A DNA stretch of 64,000 bases. Source: CAVQBJ01 sp963819075 (GTDB taxonomy: Bacteria > Actinomycetota > Thermoleophilia > Solirubrobacterales > Solirubrobacteraceae). The notes under the pieces are model-generated. The model was given only the letters and a program-made list of their open reading frames with translations. It did no database searches and had not been told where the DNA came from. Below are positions 9,242 through 17,403 of this stretch, in pieces. The position numbers and the translations under genes are program-made. How positions within the stretch are numbered: the stretch's first letter is position 1; each line of letters starts with the position of its first letter. The stretch spans positions 248,001-312,000 of the forward strand of contig CAWFUP010000005.1 in NCBI GenBank assembly GCA_963819075.1. The letters run 5' to 3'.

Positions 9242-10686
9242 GCGTGATGGGGGACGCGGTCGATCTCGTGCGCGCTGCCCACGGCCACGGGCAGCCGCAG
9301 CGAGAAGCGCGCCCCGCGGTCGCCGTCACGCGGAAGCGCGAGCGTCAGCGAGCCGCCCATGCGGTCGGCCAGTTCGCGCCCGATGGCCAGGCCGAGGCCG
9401 AACCCCGTGCGCCCGATCGAGGAGCTGCCGCGCTGGAAGCGCTCGAAGATGAGCTCACGTTCGGTCTCGAGCACACCCGGTCCCTCGTCGCACACGGCTG
9501 CCGTCGCCCACGTGACCTCGCAGGACGTCTCCACGCGGATGGTCGATCCCGGCGGCGACACCCGCAGCGCGTTGTCGATCAGGATCCGCACGACGCGCGC
9601 GACGGCCCCGGGGTCGGCGACGACCCAGCAGGGCTCGGGCGGTGGCGACGCCTCGATCTCCACATGCGCCTCGGCGGCGCGCAGCTCGAACTCGGCCGCC
9701 ACGGCACGACAGATCTCGCGTAGCTCGAGCGGCTCGGCCCGCAACTCGAGATCGGCGTCGAGGCGGCTGAGGTCGAGCAGGTCCGCGGCCAGCTGGGAGA
9801 GTCGCCGCGTCTGCTCCTTTGCGCGCGCGGTCCGCTGGCGGGCGTCGTCGAGATCGAGGTGATCGGCATTCAGGTCGTCCTCGAGCAGCTCGAGCATGCC
9901 GTCCAGCGATGCGAGCGGTGTGCGCAGCTCGTGCGACGCGGTGGCCACGAACGAGCGGCGGGCCGCCTCCTGGCGATGCAACTGGCGCTGCATCATGGCG
10001 AAGGCGCGCGCGAGATCGCCGATCTCGTCGCGGCCGCGGTCGACCGGGTCACCGGCGGCGAGCGCGCCGCGCTGCAGGTCCAGCGTCGCGTCACGCAGGC
10101 GCTCCAGGCGCCGCAGCAGCCGTGAGCTGAGGCCGATGCCGAGCAGCAGTGCGACGACGAGGCCGGCCGCTGCGGCCTCGAGGAATGCCCGCTGAACGGT
10201 GTCCACGGCCGAGTCGACCTCCAGGCTGCGGCGAACCTCGACCGCGAACAGGCGTCCGCCGATCCGCACGGGCAGGACGTCGAGCAGTACGTCACCAACG
10301 AGCGAGTGGTTGGCCTGGTCGGTGACGAGCGCCTGGCGGGCGGCCGCGTAGTCGAGCGGCGCATCGACGTCGGCGCCCGGCGGCTGGTCGATGACCTGCA
10401 GGCGCGCGTCGAGCACGGCGACCTCGCTGGCGGTCGTGCGGCGCAGCGCCACGACCTCGGCCCGTAGCGCGGTCAGCGGCGGCAGTCCGGTCGCCCGGTC
10501 GAGGTGCAGTGCGGCAAAGCGCGGCCGCGCATTGGCGACCGCGGTCAGCGTGCTCTGCTCGTTACTCGAGCGCAGACGCTGCTCGAGCGGGCCGAGCAGG
10601 GCGAGCGCGGCGACGGCCAGCGTGACCGCCGAGGTGAGCACGAGCGCGGCCAGCAGGCGGGGCCGCAAGCCGAATGGTCGTCGCAT
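9238..10686 (-). CDS. Sensor histidine kinase (HAMP, HisKA, HATPase)
   Basis: Membrane sensor kinase of about 482 residues. It has an N-terminal TM (LLAALVLTSAVTLAVAALAL), an extracytoplasmic domain (about 40-170), a second TM (AAAAGLVVALLLGIGL) and HAMP. HisKA follows with the phospho-acceptor in ATASHELRTPLASLDG, then HATPase boxes ILIDNALRVSPPG, DEGPGV and GFGLGLAIGRELADRMGG. The ATG at 10686 overlaps the response-regulator stop (TGATG) and has AGGAG 4 nt upstream; a GTG at 10689 is the alternative. It pairs with the OmpR-type regulator before it. The signal is unknown. Confidence 0.92.
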   Translation of the reverse strand: MRRPFGLRPRLLAALVLTSAVTLAVAALALLGPLEQRLRSSNEQSTLTAVANARPRFAALHLDRATGLPPLTALRAEVVALRRTTASEVAVLDARLQVIDQPPGADVDAPLDYAAARQALVTDQANHSLVGDVLLDVLPVRIGGRLFAVEVRRSLEVDSAVDTVQRAFLEAAAAGLVVALLLGIGLSSRLLRRLERLRDATLDLQRGALAAGDPVDRGRDEIGDLARAFAMMQRQLHRQEAARRSFVATASHELRTPLASLDGMLELLEDDLNADHLDLDDARQRTARAKEQTRRLSQLAADLLDLSRLDADLELRAEPLELREICRAVAAEFELRAAEAHVEIEASPPPEPCWVVADPGAVARVVRILIDNALRVSPPGSTIRVETSCEVTWATAAVCDEGPGVLETERELIFERFQRGSSSIGRTGFGLGLAIGRELADRMGGSLTLALPRDGDRGARFSLRLPVAVGSAHEIDRVPHHA

Positions 10687-11396
10687 CACGGCTCCTGGAA
10701 GCGGTATCCCGCGCCGCGGACGGTCAGGATCAGCTTCGGCTCGTCGGGACGCTCCTCGAGCTTCTCGCGCAGATGGCGGATGTGGACGTCGATCGCGCGC
10801 GGGTCGCGATAGGCCGAGTCGCCCCAGATCGCCCGCAGCAGTTCCTGGCGGTTGAGCAGGCGGCCGGGTTCGGCCATCAGCCGCGCCAGCAGCTCGAACT
10901 CCGAGAACGTCAGCCGCGCCGGCTGGCCGCGCACCGTCACCTCGCGGTGGCTGCGGTCGAGCGTCACCGGGCCGACGGTCAGGATCTCGCGGCCCATCGC
11001 GCGCGGGCCGGAGCGGCGCAGCACCGCACGCACCCGGCTACGTAGCTCGGCGAGGCCAAACGGCTTCGTCACGTAGTCGTCCGCGCCGGCCTCCAGTCCC
11101 TGCACCGCGTCCGCCTCCGTGTCGAGCGCCGTCAGCATGATGATCGGAACGACGTTGCGTCGCTCGCGCAGGGTGCGGCACACCTCGTAGCCGTTGGGCC
11201 CGGCGCCGAGCGCAACATCGAGCAGGATCACGTCGAACTGCTCGCTGTCGGCGCGGTCGATCGCGGACACGCCGTCGGGCACCGAGGTCACGCGGTGGCC
11301 CTCGCGAGTAAACGAGCGCGTCAGGGTCTCGCGCAGCGGGGCCTCGTCGTCGACGACGAGGATGTTCAGCGACACGGGTGCGTCCATGGTCCTCAC
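10686..11396 (-). CDS. OmpR/PhoB family response regulator
   Basis: DNA-binding partner of the downstream kinase. The REC domain (about residues 10-125) has VVDDE, phospho-acceptor Asp in VILLDVALG, Thr in IIMLTALD and Lys in YVTKPFG. The C-terminal winged helix contains LTFSEFELLARLMAEPGRLL and SAYRDPRAIDVHIRHLREKL. The GTG at 11396 or the in-frame ATG at 11387 could be the start. The 12-bp sequence CCTCACGCTATC occurs twice (11391-11402 and 11407-11418), 16 bp apart, right at the start, possibly an autoregulatory direct repeat. Confidence 0.93.
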   Translation of the reverse strand: MRTMDAPVSLNILVVDDEAPLRETLTRSFTREGHRVTSVPDGVSAIDRADSEQFDVILLDVALGAGPNGYEVCRTLRERRNVVPIIMLTALDTEADAVQGLEAGADDYVTKPFGLAELRSRVRAVLRRSGPRAMGREILTVGPVTLDRSHREVTVRGQPARLTFSEFELLARLMAEPGRLLNRQELLRAIWGDSAYRDPRAIDVHIRHLREKLEERPDEPKLILTVRGAGYRFQEP

Positions 11397-11408
11397 GCTA
11401 TCTGTTCC

Positions 11409-13442
11409 TCACGCTATCGATCGCGGCAGGAACCACAGCACGCCGCGGGTCGGGAGGCCGGCCCGGCGCGAGACGTCCACCGCGTGCGCGCGGATCCAGC
11501 GGGATGGCGTCGAGCAGCCGGCGTCGATGGGCGGCGTGCGGCTCCCGCAGCCCGTGTTGAGGAATGCGTACCGGACGGCGCCGGCGCCGATGAGCGCGCG
11601 CAGCCGTGCGATCGGGGTGAGTGCCTGAGCGTTGTAGGTGGTGAGGACCAGGACGGGGCGGACGTCCTTCTCGATCAGCGAACCGACGCCGGTGGCCGAG
11701 GCGGCGGCAACCTCGAAGTGCGAGCTGCCCTGGTGGGCGCGCAGGTAGGCGCTCACGAGACGCAGCTCGGAACCCGGCAGCGCGCCGACGTGGCCGGCGT
11801 CGGAGATGTTCTGGCGCACCGCCCGCAGCGTGGCCGTGAGCGGGACCGCGAGCACGGCCGCCAGCACGAGGGCGGCGGCGAGGCCGCCGAGCAGCGCCGG
11901 TGCCCCGGGCCGGCGGCCCGACTCGAGCAGCGCGGCCCCGGCGGCGAGCAGGGTGAGCGCGCCGGCGAAGGCCATGACCCACCACGAGCCGATCGTGCCG
12001 TAGGTGAGGCGTTCGGCGTAGATGACGAGGATCGCCACCGCGGCGGCGAGCCAGGCCAGGCGCCGCGGATGCCCTTGCTCGGTGGCCCAGGCGATGCCGA
12101 TGCCGAGCACGGCCGCGACCGCCGGCGTGAAGGCGTCGACGTAGCGCGGGTGCAGGCGCGCCTGCTCGCTGAACAGCACGATCCCCGTGAGCAGCCAGAC
12201 GAGCAGGCCGGCCGCCAGCGCGCGGCGCATGCGCACGGCTGGGTCGTCGTCGGTGGCGCCGGGCGCGGCGCTGTCATTGGCGGTGGCGGCGACCATCGCG
12301 GCCTTCTGGCCCGGCCCGGCGCGGGCGTCGCCGGGCCCGGTACGGGCGCGAGGGCCGGCACGCCAAGCCGCAAGCCGGGGACCGAACAGCGCGGCGAGCA
12401 GCGCCGGCACGCCGAGCAGCACCGCGGCGAGCAGCTCCAGCCCGAGTCGCTGCCCGGACAGCGGCCCGACGGTCGTGAGCAGTCGCGTGGCCGAGGGGGC
12501 GGTGATCGGGATGTGGTCGCGGTCGGCCTGGGACGCGGTCGGGAAGCCGGTGGTCGAGCCGTACCGGATCGGGCCGGTGCCCCCGGTGCTCGTGCCCGAC
12601 ACGCGGTCGCTGCCGTTGAAGACGAAGGCCGCGTTCCAGGCGCTTCCGTTGGTGGACCCGATCGCGTAGGGGCGATCGTGCGCTGGGAACAGGAGCGTCG
12701 CGGTCAGCCAGGAGAGGGCGACCACGACGTACACCGCGCTTGCGGCCAGGAGGTACAGCAGGCGGCGGCGCCGGGCTCCCGGCAGCCCGAGGTAGGCGAG
12801 CAGGGCGAGGCCGGGCAGCGGCACCACGGATTCGAGCAGCTTCACGTTGAACGCGACGCCGAGCGCTGCGGCGCCGAGCAGCAGCCAGCCAATCCGCCCC
12901 GTCTCGCTCGCGCGCACGCAGCAGAACAGCGCGACGACGATGAGCATCATCATCAGCCCGTCCATCGTGTCGCTGCGCCCGGTGATGACGCTGATCGGGA
13001 GCACGGCGAGGGCGAGGGCCGCCGCGAGGCCGGCGCCGCGGCCGAACGGGCGTCGCACGGCGGCGTACAGCAGGGGGACGGCGAGCGTGCTGGCCAGCGC
13101 CTCCGGGAGCTTGAGCGCGAACGACGAGAACCCGAACAGCTTCACGCTCAGCACCTGCAGCCAGAGGTCGACGGGCGGCTTGTCGATCGAGACGCTGCCG
13201 TCGGGCTCGAAGGCGCCGAAGAAGAAGTTGTGCCACGACAGGCCCATGCTGCGCACGGCCGCGTCATAGAAGGGGTCACCGGGCACTGAGCCGAGATGCG
13301 AGAGGCGAAGATACGCGGCGATCCCGGTGATCGCGACGACGGCCAAGGCCGTCCACAAGCGTGGCGAGGCGACGCGCTGGGCCGGGGCCCGGGGGAGGGG
13401 CGTAGGCGGACGCTGGGGAGTGGTGACGGCGCTCGAAGACAT
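11409..13442 (-). CDS. Polytopic glycosyltransferase, GT39/ArnT-like
   Basis: A GT-C fold enzyme that probably moves a sugar from a polyprenyl-phosphate donor to an acceptor outside the membrane. The 677 residues have about 11-13 hydrophobic segments. The first outer loop carries GDPFYDAAVRSMGLSWHNF and DGSVSIDKPPVDLWLQ, typical of the ArnT/PMT_2 group, whose acidic catalytic residue sits in this loop. A large soluble C-terminal part contains CGSRTPPIDAGC. The start chosen is ATG 13442 (MSSSAVTTP). It ends 12 nt before the response-regulator start, so it may head that operon. Confidence 0.82.
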   Translation of the reverse strand: MSSSAVTTPQRPPTPLPRAPAQRVASPRLWTALAVVAITGIAAYLRLSHLGSVPGDPFYDAAVRSMGLSWHNFFFGAFEPDGSVSIDKPPVDLWLQVLSVKLFGFSSFALKLPEALASTLAVPLLYAAVRRPFGRGAGLAAALALAVLPISVITGRSDTMDGLMMMLIVVALFCCVRASETGRIGWLLLGAAALGVAFNVKLLESVVPLPGLALLAYLGLPGARRRRLLYLLAASAVYVVVALSWLTATLLFPAHDRPYAIGSTNGSAWNAAFVFNGSDRVSGTSTGGTGPIRYGSTTGFPTASQADRDHIPITAPSATRLLTTVGPLSGQRLGLELLAAVLLGVPALLAALFGPRLAAWRAGPRARTGPGDARAGPGQKAAMVAATANDSAAPGATDDDPAVRMRRALAAGLLVWLLTGIVLFSEQARLHPRYVDAFTPAVAAVLGIGIAWATEQGHPRRLAWLAAAVAILVIYAERLTYGTIGSWWVMAFAGALTLLAAGAALLESGRRPGAPALLGGLAAALVLAAVLAVPLTATLRAVRQNISDAGHVGALPGSELRLVSAYLRAHQGSSHFEVAAASATGVGSLIEKDVRPVLVLTTYNAQALTPIARLRALIGAGAVRYAFLNTGCGSRTPPIDAGCSTPSRWIRAHAVDVSRRAGLPTRGVLWFLPRSIA

Positions 13443-13528
13443 CCGGGATGCGTGGCGGCGCGCCTGAACGTGGGCGGCTCCGGCCGCTCGCCAGCACTGA
13501 TTATCGCGCGTGGTTGCGCTCGGGCCGG

Positions 13529-13534
13529 TAATCT
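13529..13534 (+). promoter_or_regulatory. Candidate -10 box TAATCT
   Basis: Lies 8 nt before the GTG of the small zinc-ribbon gene, the spacing expected for a leaderless transcript. No -35 box is evident. Confidence 0.45.
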
Positions 13535-13542
13535 CGCGCGCC

Positions 13543-13737
13543 GTGGCCGACGCAGCCGACAGCGAGCAGCGCGCCGAGTCCGGCGCCGACACGACGTGCC
13601 TGCCGTGTCGCGGCACCGGCCGGGTGACGTCCTTCCTCGGTGGCGAACCGAGCTCGGTGCCGTGCCCGTGGTGCAACGGGACGGGCGTGCGCGTGTCGGG
13701 CGTCGACGCCCAGGCCCGGTGGATCAGTCCCGAGTAA
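13543..13737 (+). CDS. Small double CxxCxGxG (DnaJ-like zinc ribbon) protein
   Basis: A 64-residue protein with CLPCRGTG and CPWCNGTG, the paired cysteine motifs that bind one zinc in DnaJ-type zinc fingers, separated by about 16 residues. No J-domain is present. The GTG at 13543 is preferred over the GTG at 13510 because of the TAATCT box. It is divergent from the large glycosyltransferase. A chaperone-like or metal-binding role is possible but unproven. Confidence 0.7.
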   Translation: MADAADSEQRAESGADTTCLPCRGTGRVTSFLGGEPSSVPCPWCNGTGVRVSGVDAQARWISPE

Positions 13738-13830
13738 GCGCCGTCCCGTCGCTGGGCTGATGGCTCGGCAATAGGCTGGCGACGCGCCGCGGCGGCTCAA
13801 GCGCGCAGGACGCGAGTCGATCTCCAGGGT

Positions 13831-15051
13831 ATGTCCGCACGCCTGCGCGAGAACGCAGTGGTCCTGTTGCTGTCGCTCGTGGCGGTGGCCGCGGTCGCCT
13901 GGGTGACGCTCTACGGCTTCGCCTGGAACGACTACGACAACGAGGTGGCGCCCGCGTACGCGGCGCTCGTGGGCGGGCACGTCGGTCTGTTCCTGCGCCT
14001 CGCCCCGGCCTATGGCGGCTCGGTCATCCTGCGGGCGCCCTTCGCCCTGCTCCCGGGGCTGTGGGGTGGCGGGCCGCTCGCCGTGTACCGCGCGGTGTCG
14101 CTGCCCTGTCTGCTCGCCGCAGTCGCGTTCGCCACTTGGCTCGTCGCGCGCCTGCGTGCGCGCGGAGCCGACCGCATGAGCCGCGTGGCCGTTCTGATCG
14201 TCGCCGTGGCCAACCCGGTGCTCCTGCCCACGCTGCAGGTCGGGCATCCCGAGGAGGTGCTCGGGGCCGTGCTCTGCGTCGCGGCCGTGCTGTTCGCGCT
14301 GGCGGACCGCCCGCTGTGGGCCGCGATCTTCCTCGGCCTGGCCATCGCAAACAAGGAGTGGGCCGTGCTCGCCGTCGGGCCGGTGCTCCTGGCCCTCCCG
14401 CGCGATCGTGGGCGGACGCTCCTCGTGGCTGCCGCCGTGAGCGTGCTCATCCTTGCGCCGCTCGAGCTGGTCGGACCGAGCACGTTCTCGATCGGCGCGC
14501 GCGCCGTCGCCACCCAGACCGGGACGATCTTCCAGCCGTGGCAGCTGTGGTGGTTCTTCGGCTCGCACGGACACCTCGTGCACGGCGCGTTCGGCGCGGT
14601 CAAGCCCGGTTACCGCACGCCGCCCGCCTGGCTCGGAGGCTCGCCCCATCTGCTCATCGTGGCCATCGCGCTGCCGCTCACCGTCGTCTGCCTCGCCCGC
14701 ATGCGGGCGCGCAGCGACGCGCTGCTGCTGCTCACGCTGCTCCTGCTGCTGCGCTGCGTGCTCGATCCGTGGGACACGGCCTACTACGCCGTGCCCTTCC
14801 TGTTCGCCCTGCTGGCCTGGGAGGTGCTCACGCGCGACCGTCTGCCGCTGCTCGCGCTCGCCGCGTCGGTGGTGACGTGGCTCGTATTCGAATGGCTCCC
14901 GGGACACGCCAGCGCGGACGGTCAATCGCTCGTGTATCTCGCCTGCGCGCTGCCCACCGTCGCCGCGCTCGCGCTCCGCCTGTACGCCCCCGCGGCGCTC
15001 GGCGGGGTGCGCCGTACAACGAGGGTCCAGGCGCTGCCCAGACCGACCTGA
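13831..15051 (+). CDS. Polytopic membrane protein, GT87/DUF2029-like
   Basis: A 406-residue protein with about ten hydrophobic segments. The first outer loop has the motif WNDYDNEVAPAYAALVGG, and later GHPEEVLGAVLC and LAIANKEWAVLAVGP fit mannosyltransferase-like GT-C proteins that use polyprenyl-phosphate sugars. No fused soluble domain is present. It directly precedes the pilin leader region, and together with the gene at 11409 it is a candidate for glycosylating pilin or wall polymers. That link rests on location only. Confidence 0.62.
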   Translation: MSARLRENAVVLLLSLVAVAAVAWVTLYGFAWNDYDNEVAPAYAALVGGHVGLFLRLAPAYGGSVILRAPFALLPGLWGGGPLAVYRAVSLPCLLAAVAFATWLVARLRARGADRMSRVAVLIVAVANPVLLPTLQVGHPEEVLGAVLCVAAVLFALADRPLWAAIFLGLAIANKEWAVLAVGPVLLALPRDRGRTLLVAAAVSVLILAPLELVGPSTFSIGARAVATQTGTIFQPWQLWWFFGSHGHLVHGAFGAVKPGYRTPPAWLGGSPHLLIVAIALPLTVVCLARMRARSDALLLLTLLLLLRCVLDPWDTAYYAVPFLFALLAWEVLTRDRLPLLALAASVVTWLVFEWLPGHASADGQSLVYLACALPTVAALALRLYAPAALGGVRRTTRVQALPRPT

Positions 15052-15125
15052 TCAGGTGTCCAGATTGGCTGTGGCCGGCTTCAGTCGCGCTGGTCAACAG
15101 ACGATGGCGGTCACACAACGAATGC

Positions 15126-15232
15126 CAGTTGCCAAGGTGTCGGGGCAAAGCATCCGTGAGGGTGTGACGCAAAGCCTACGGTCCTCAACGTTTCGCGGCA
15201 GCGGAATCGTGGAGGAGGCCGGGTTGCCACTG
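15126..15232 (+). ncRNA. Candidate cyclic-di-GMP-I (GEMM-I) riboswitch before pilA
   Basis: The RNA contains GGGGCAAAGC, then a 6-bp helix (15150-15155 with 15160-15165) capped by a GNRA tetraloop GTGA, followed immediately by GACGCAAAGCC (15166-15176) and TACGG. This order and spacing match the GEMM-I aptamer, including the GNRA loop that docks into a receptor in the second arm. The second arm can pair TCCTC (15182-15186) with GAGGA (15212-15216). The 3' side ends GGGTTGCC, as in known members. The P1 pairing is weaker and less certain (CAGT 15126-15129 with ACTG 15229-15232). It lies 57 nt before the first pilin. Confidence 0.82.
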
Positions 15233-15272
15233 AGGGTGACAGAGACTGCGGAAGCTGGCGACCTGTCAAATG

Positions 15273-15287
15273 ATTCCTAGGAGGAAT
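15273..15287 (+). promoter_or_regulatory. Hairpin over the pilA ribosome binding site
   Basis: ATTCC (15273-15277) can pair with GGAAT (15283-15287) around the loop TAGGA. This places the AGGAGG Shine-Dalgarno (15279-15284) inside the structure, one base from the ATG. It could be the translational output of the upstream aptamer. The Shine-Dalgarno itself is unusually strong for this genome. Confidence 0.5.
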
Positions 15288-15288
15288 T

Positions 15289-15744
15289 ATGTTGAACCGA
15301 CTGCGCCAGCGGGCCGAGGATGAGAGTGGCTTCACGCTCATCGAGCTCCTGGTCGTCATCCTGATCATCGGCATCCTCGCCGCGATCGCCATCCCGTCGT
15401 TCATCGGTCAGAAGAACAAGGCCAATGACGCGTCGGCGAAGGAGCTCGCGCGTACGGCCCAGACGACGGCCGAGACGTACGCGACCGACAACGGCGGCAG
15501 CTACAGCCTGCTGACCACGACGATTCTCAACCAGTACGAGAAGACGATCCCGATCACGTCGAGCTCGACGGCGGCGTGGGTCAGCGCGGTCAATAACGCC
15601 AGCGGCAGCGGCTATCAGGTCGTCGCGACGGCTGAGCCGACCGGTGACACGTTCACGATCACGAACCTCAACGGCGTGATCACGCGTGCTTGCACGGCTG
15701 CGAGCACGGCCTCGAACCAGGGTTGCGTCAGCAACTCCTGGTAA
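15289..15744 (+). CDS. pilA: Type IV major pilin-like protein 1
   Basis: Pilus subunit with a 14-residue basic/acidic leader cut before Phe15 in the motif ESG-FTLIEL by the prepilin peptidase. Mature Glu5 is present. The hydrophobic helix LVVILIIGILAAIAIPSF follows, then a globular domain of about 110 residues with two cysteines near the C-terminus (RACTAAS and NQGCVSNSW), likely a disulfide D-region. AGGAGG precedes the ATG. The upstream region holds a riboswitch-like RNA, and a hairpin terminator follows the gene. A near-copy is encoded 172 nt downstream, so which one is the major pilin is not decided. Confidence 0.93.
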   Translation: MLNRLRQRAEDESGFTLIELLVVILIIGILAAIAIPSFIGQKNKANDASAKELARTAQTTAETYATDNGGSYSLLTTTILNQYEKTIPITSSSTAAWVSAVNNASGSGYQVVATAEPTGDTFTITNLNGVITRACTAASTASNQGCVSNSW

Positions 15745-15790
15745 CCGGATGACGCGCGGCGACCTATCGACCGCGCTCTGCTGGAAACGA

Positions 15791-15816
15791 TCGGGGCGGC
15801 CTACGGGCCGCCCCGA
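15791..15816 (+). terminator. GC-rich hairpin with TACG loop between the pilins
   Basis: A perfect 11-bp stem (15791-15801 with 15806-15816) closed by TACG, a very stable UNCG-class tetraloop. Only TTT follows a few bases later (15821-15823), so it may act as a partial terminator or as a 3' stabilising structure that makes pilin 1 mRNA more abundant than the downstream genes. Confidence 0.6.
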
Positions 15817-15916
15817 CGCGTTTGGCCTGCCGGATGCGCGAGTCAAGGTTCTCCGCACAGCCGCCGATCACTGGGCAGGCGACTGCGACGGCGGTCGACC
15901 GGACGAGAGGATCACG

Positions 15917-16381
15917 ATGCCCCACGACACGCGATCACACGACAGCAACGAGGATGGCTTCACGCTCATCGAGATCCTGGTGGTCATCCTGATCATCGGC
16001 GTCCTTGCCGCGATCGCGATCCCGTCGTTCCTCGGTCAGAAGAACAAGGCCAGCGACGCGGGAGCGAAGGAGCTCGCGCGCACCGCCGAGACCACGGCCG
16101 AGGCATACGAGACGGATAACAAGGGCAGCTACGTCGGCCTCACGGCAACCGTCCTCAACGCCTACGAGAACACGATCCCGATCACGTCGAATTCGACGGC
16201 GGCCTACGTCGATCCGACGACCGGCGTGACCGGCGTGTCGGCGTCGGCCTACACCGTCGTCGTGACTGCCGAGCCAACCGGGGACACCTTCACGATCGCC
16301 AACAACAGCGGGGTCATCACCCGCAAGTGCGCGGCGGCGAGCAGCAGCTCCAATCAGGGCTGTCCGTATGGAAGCTGGTAG
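15917..16381 (+). CDS. Type IV pilin-like protein 2
   Basis: A 154-residue prepilin with a 14-residue leader (cleavage at EDG-FTLIEI), the conserved Glu5 and a hydrophobic helix nearly identical to pilin 1. The C-terminal half shares TIPITS, AEPTGDTFTI and the paired cysteines (RKCAAAS, NQGCPYGSW). It looks like a tandem duplicate. The ATG is chosen because GAGAGG lies 6 nt upstream and the leader length then equals that of pilin 1. It may be a minor or alternative pilin. Confidence 0.9.
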   Translation: MPHDTRSHDSNEDGFTLIEILVVILIIGVLAAIAIPSFLGQKNKASDAGAKELARTAETTAEAYETDNKGSYVGLTATVLNAYENTIPITSNSTAAYVDPTTGVTGVSASAYTVVVTAEPTGDTFTIANNSGVITRKCAAASSSSNQGCPYGSW

Positions 16382-16434
16382 CGCCGCGCGGGCCAGCGAC
16401 GCCGATCGAGCCTGACCCCGTATCGGACGTCCAG

Positions 16435-17199
16435 ATGCCGCCCGCCCTGTCCTTCGCCGCCGCCGGCGTCTTCGGCGCCGTGTTCGGTTCGTTCCTCAAC
16501 GTTGTGGCCTACCGCCTGCCGCGCCACGAGTCGCTTGTCGCGCCCGGTTCACACTGCACGAGCTGCGGCGCCCCGGTGCGTCCGTTCGACAACGTGCCGG
16601 TCCTGTCCTGGTTGCTGCTGCGCGGTCACTGTCGCCGCTGCGGCGCGACGATCTCGGCGCGCTATCCGATCGTCGAGCTGGCAACTGCGCTTCTGGTGGT
16701 CGGAACGGTGCTCGTGCACCGATCCCTGCCGGGCATGGCGCTTGGGGTGACGCTCGTCCTGCTGCTGGTCCCGTGCGCGCTGATTGACCTCGATCACCGG
16801 GTGATCCCGAACGCGATCACCGGTCCGGGCGCGGTCCTGGCGGTGATCCTCGGAACGGCGCTCGATCCTTCCGGCGAGCCGGCGCGCCTCATCGCCGGCG
16901 CCGCCGCGGGCGGCTTCCTGCTGCTGGCTGCGCTCGCCTACCCGCGCGGAATGGGAATCGGCGACGTCAAGCTCGCGGGCATGATGGGCCTGTACCTCGG
17001 ACCGGCGGTCGCCGTGGCGATGTTCGTCGCGTTGCTCAGCGGCGTCTTGGCTGGCGCCCTGATAATCGTCCTCAAGGGTGGGGCGGCGGGGCGCAAGACG
17101 GCGATCCCGTTCGGACCGTTCCTCGCCCTCGGGGGACTCGTGGCGCTGTTCGCCGGAACGCCGCTCTTGCACCTGTACACGCAGCATTTCGTCCATTAG
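16435..17199 (+). CDS. pilD: Prepilin peptidase / N-methyltransferase PilD
   Basis: Membrane aspartyl protease that removes the pilin leaders and N-methylates the new Phe1. The 254 residues start with the methyltransferase-associated region GAVFGSFLNVVAYRLPR, two CxxC pairs in the cytoplasmic loop (CTSC, CRRC), and the two catalytic aspartates in ALIDLDHRVIPN and GMGIGDVKLAGM. About seven membrane segments are visible. It lies 53 nt after the second pilin, consistent with one pilus operon. Confidence 0.93.
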   Translation: MPPALSFAAAGVFGAVFGSFLNVVAYRLPRHESLVAPGSHCTSCGAPVRPFDNVPVLSWLLLRGHCRRCGATISARYPIVELATALLVVGTVLVHRSLPGMALGVTLVLLLVPCALIDLDHRVIPNAITGPGAVLAVILGTALDPSGEPARLIAGAAAGGFLLLAALAYPRGMGIGDVKLAGMMGLYLGPAVAVAMFVALLSGVLAGALIIVLKGGAAGRKTAIPFGPFLALGGLVALFAGTPLLHLYTQHFVH

Positions 17200-17403
17200 C
17201 GAGGCGGCAGGCGGTGGCCTGCGGGCCGCGACGTGTTCGGCGTAGGGCGCCATCCGCGGCCCGCGGCCGGCCGCCGGTGCCTGGACGAATGTCGACTGGA
17301 CATATGTCCAATTCAGTGGCGCGAGGGCTTCGGGCGACAGGCACATGCGTCGATTCCCCTCTCTGCCGGGTGACGCTGAGTTCCCCACCGCCCGGCGTCA
17401 TCC

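Noticed and set aside
15046..15057. 12-bp palindrome ACCTGATCAGGT at the end of the GT87-like gene
   Set aside because: It includes the gene's stop codon and has no loop or T-tract; no supporting context for an operator.
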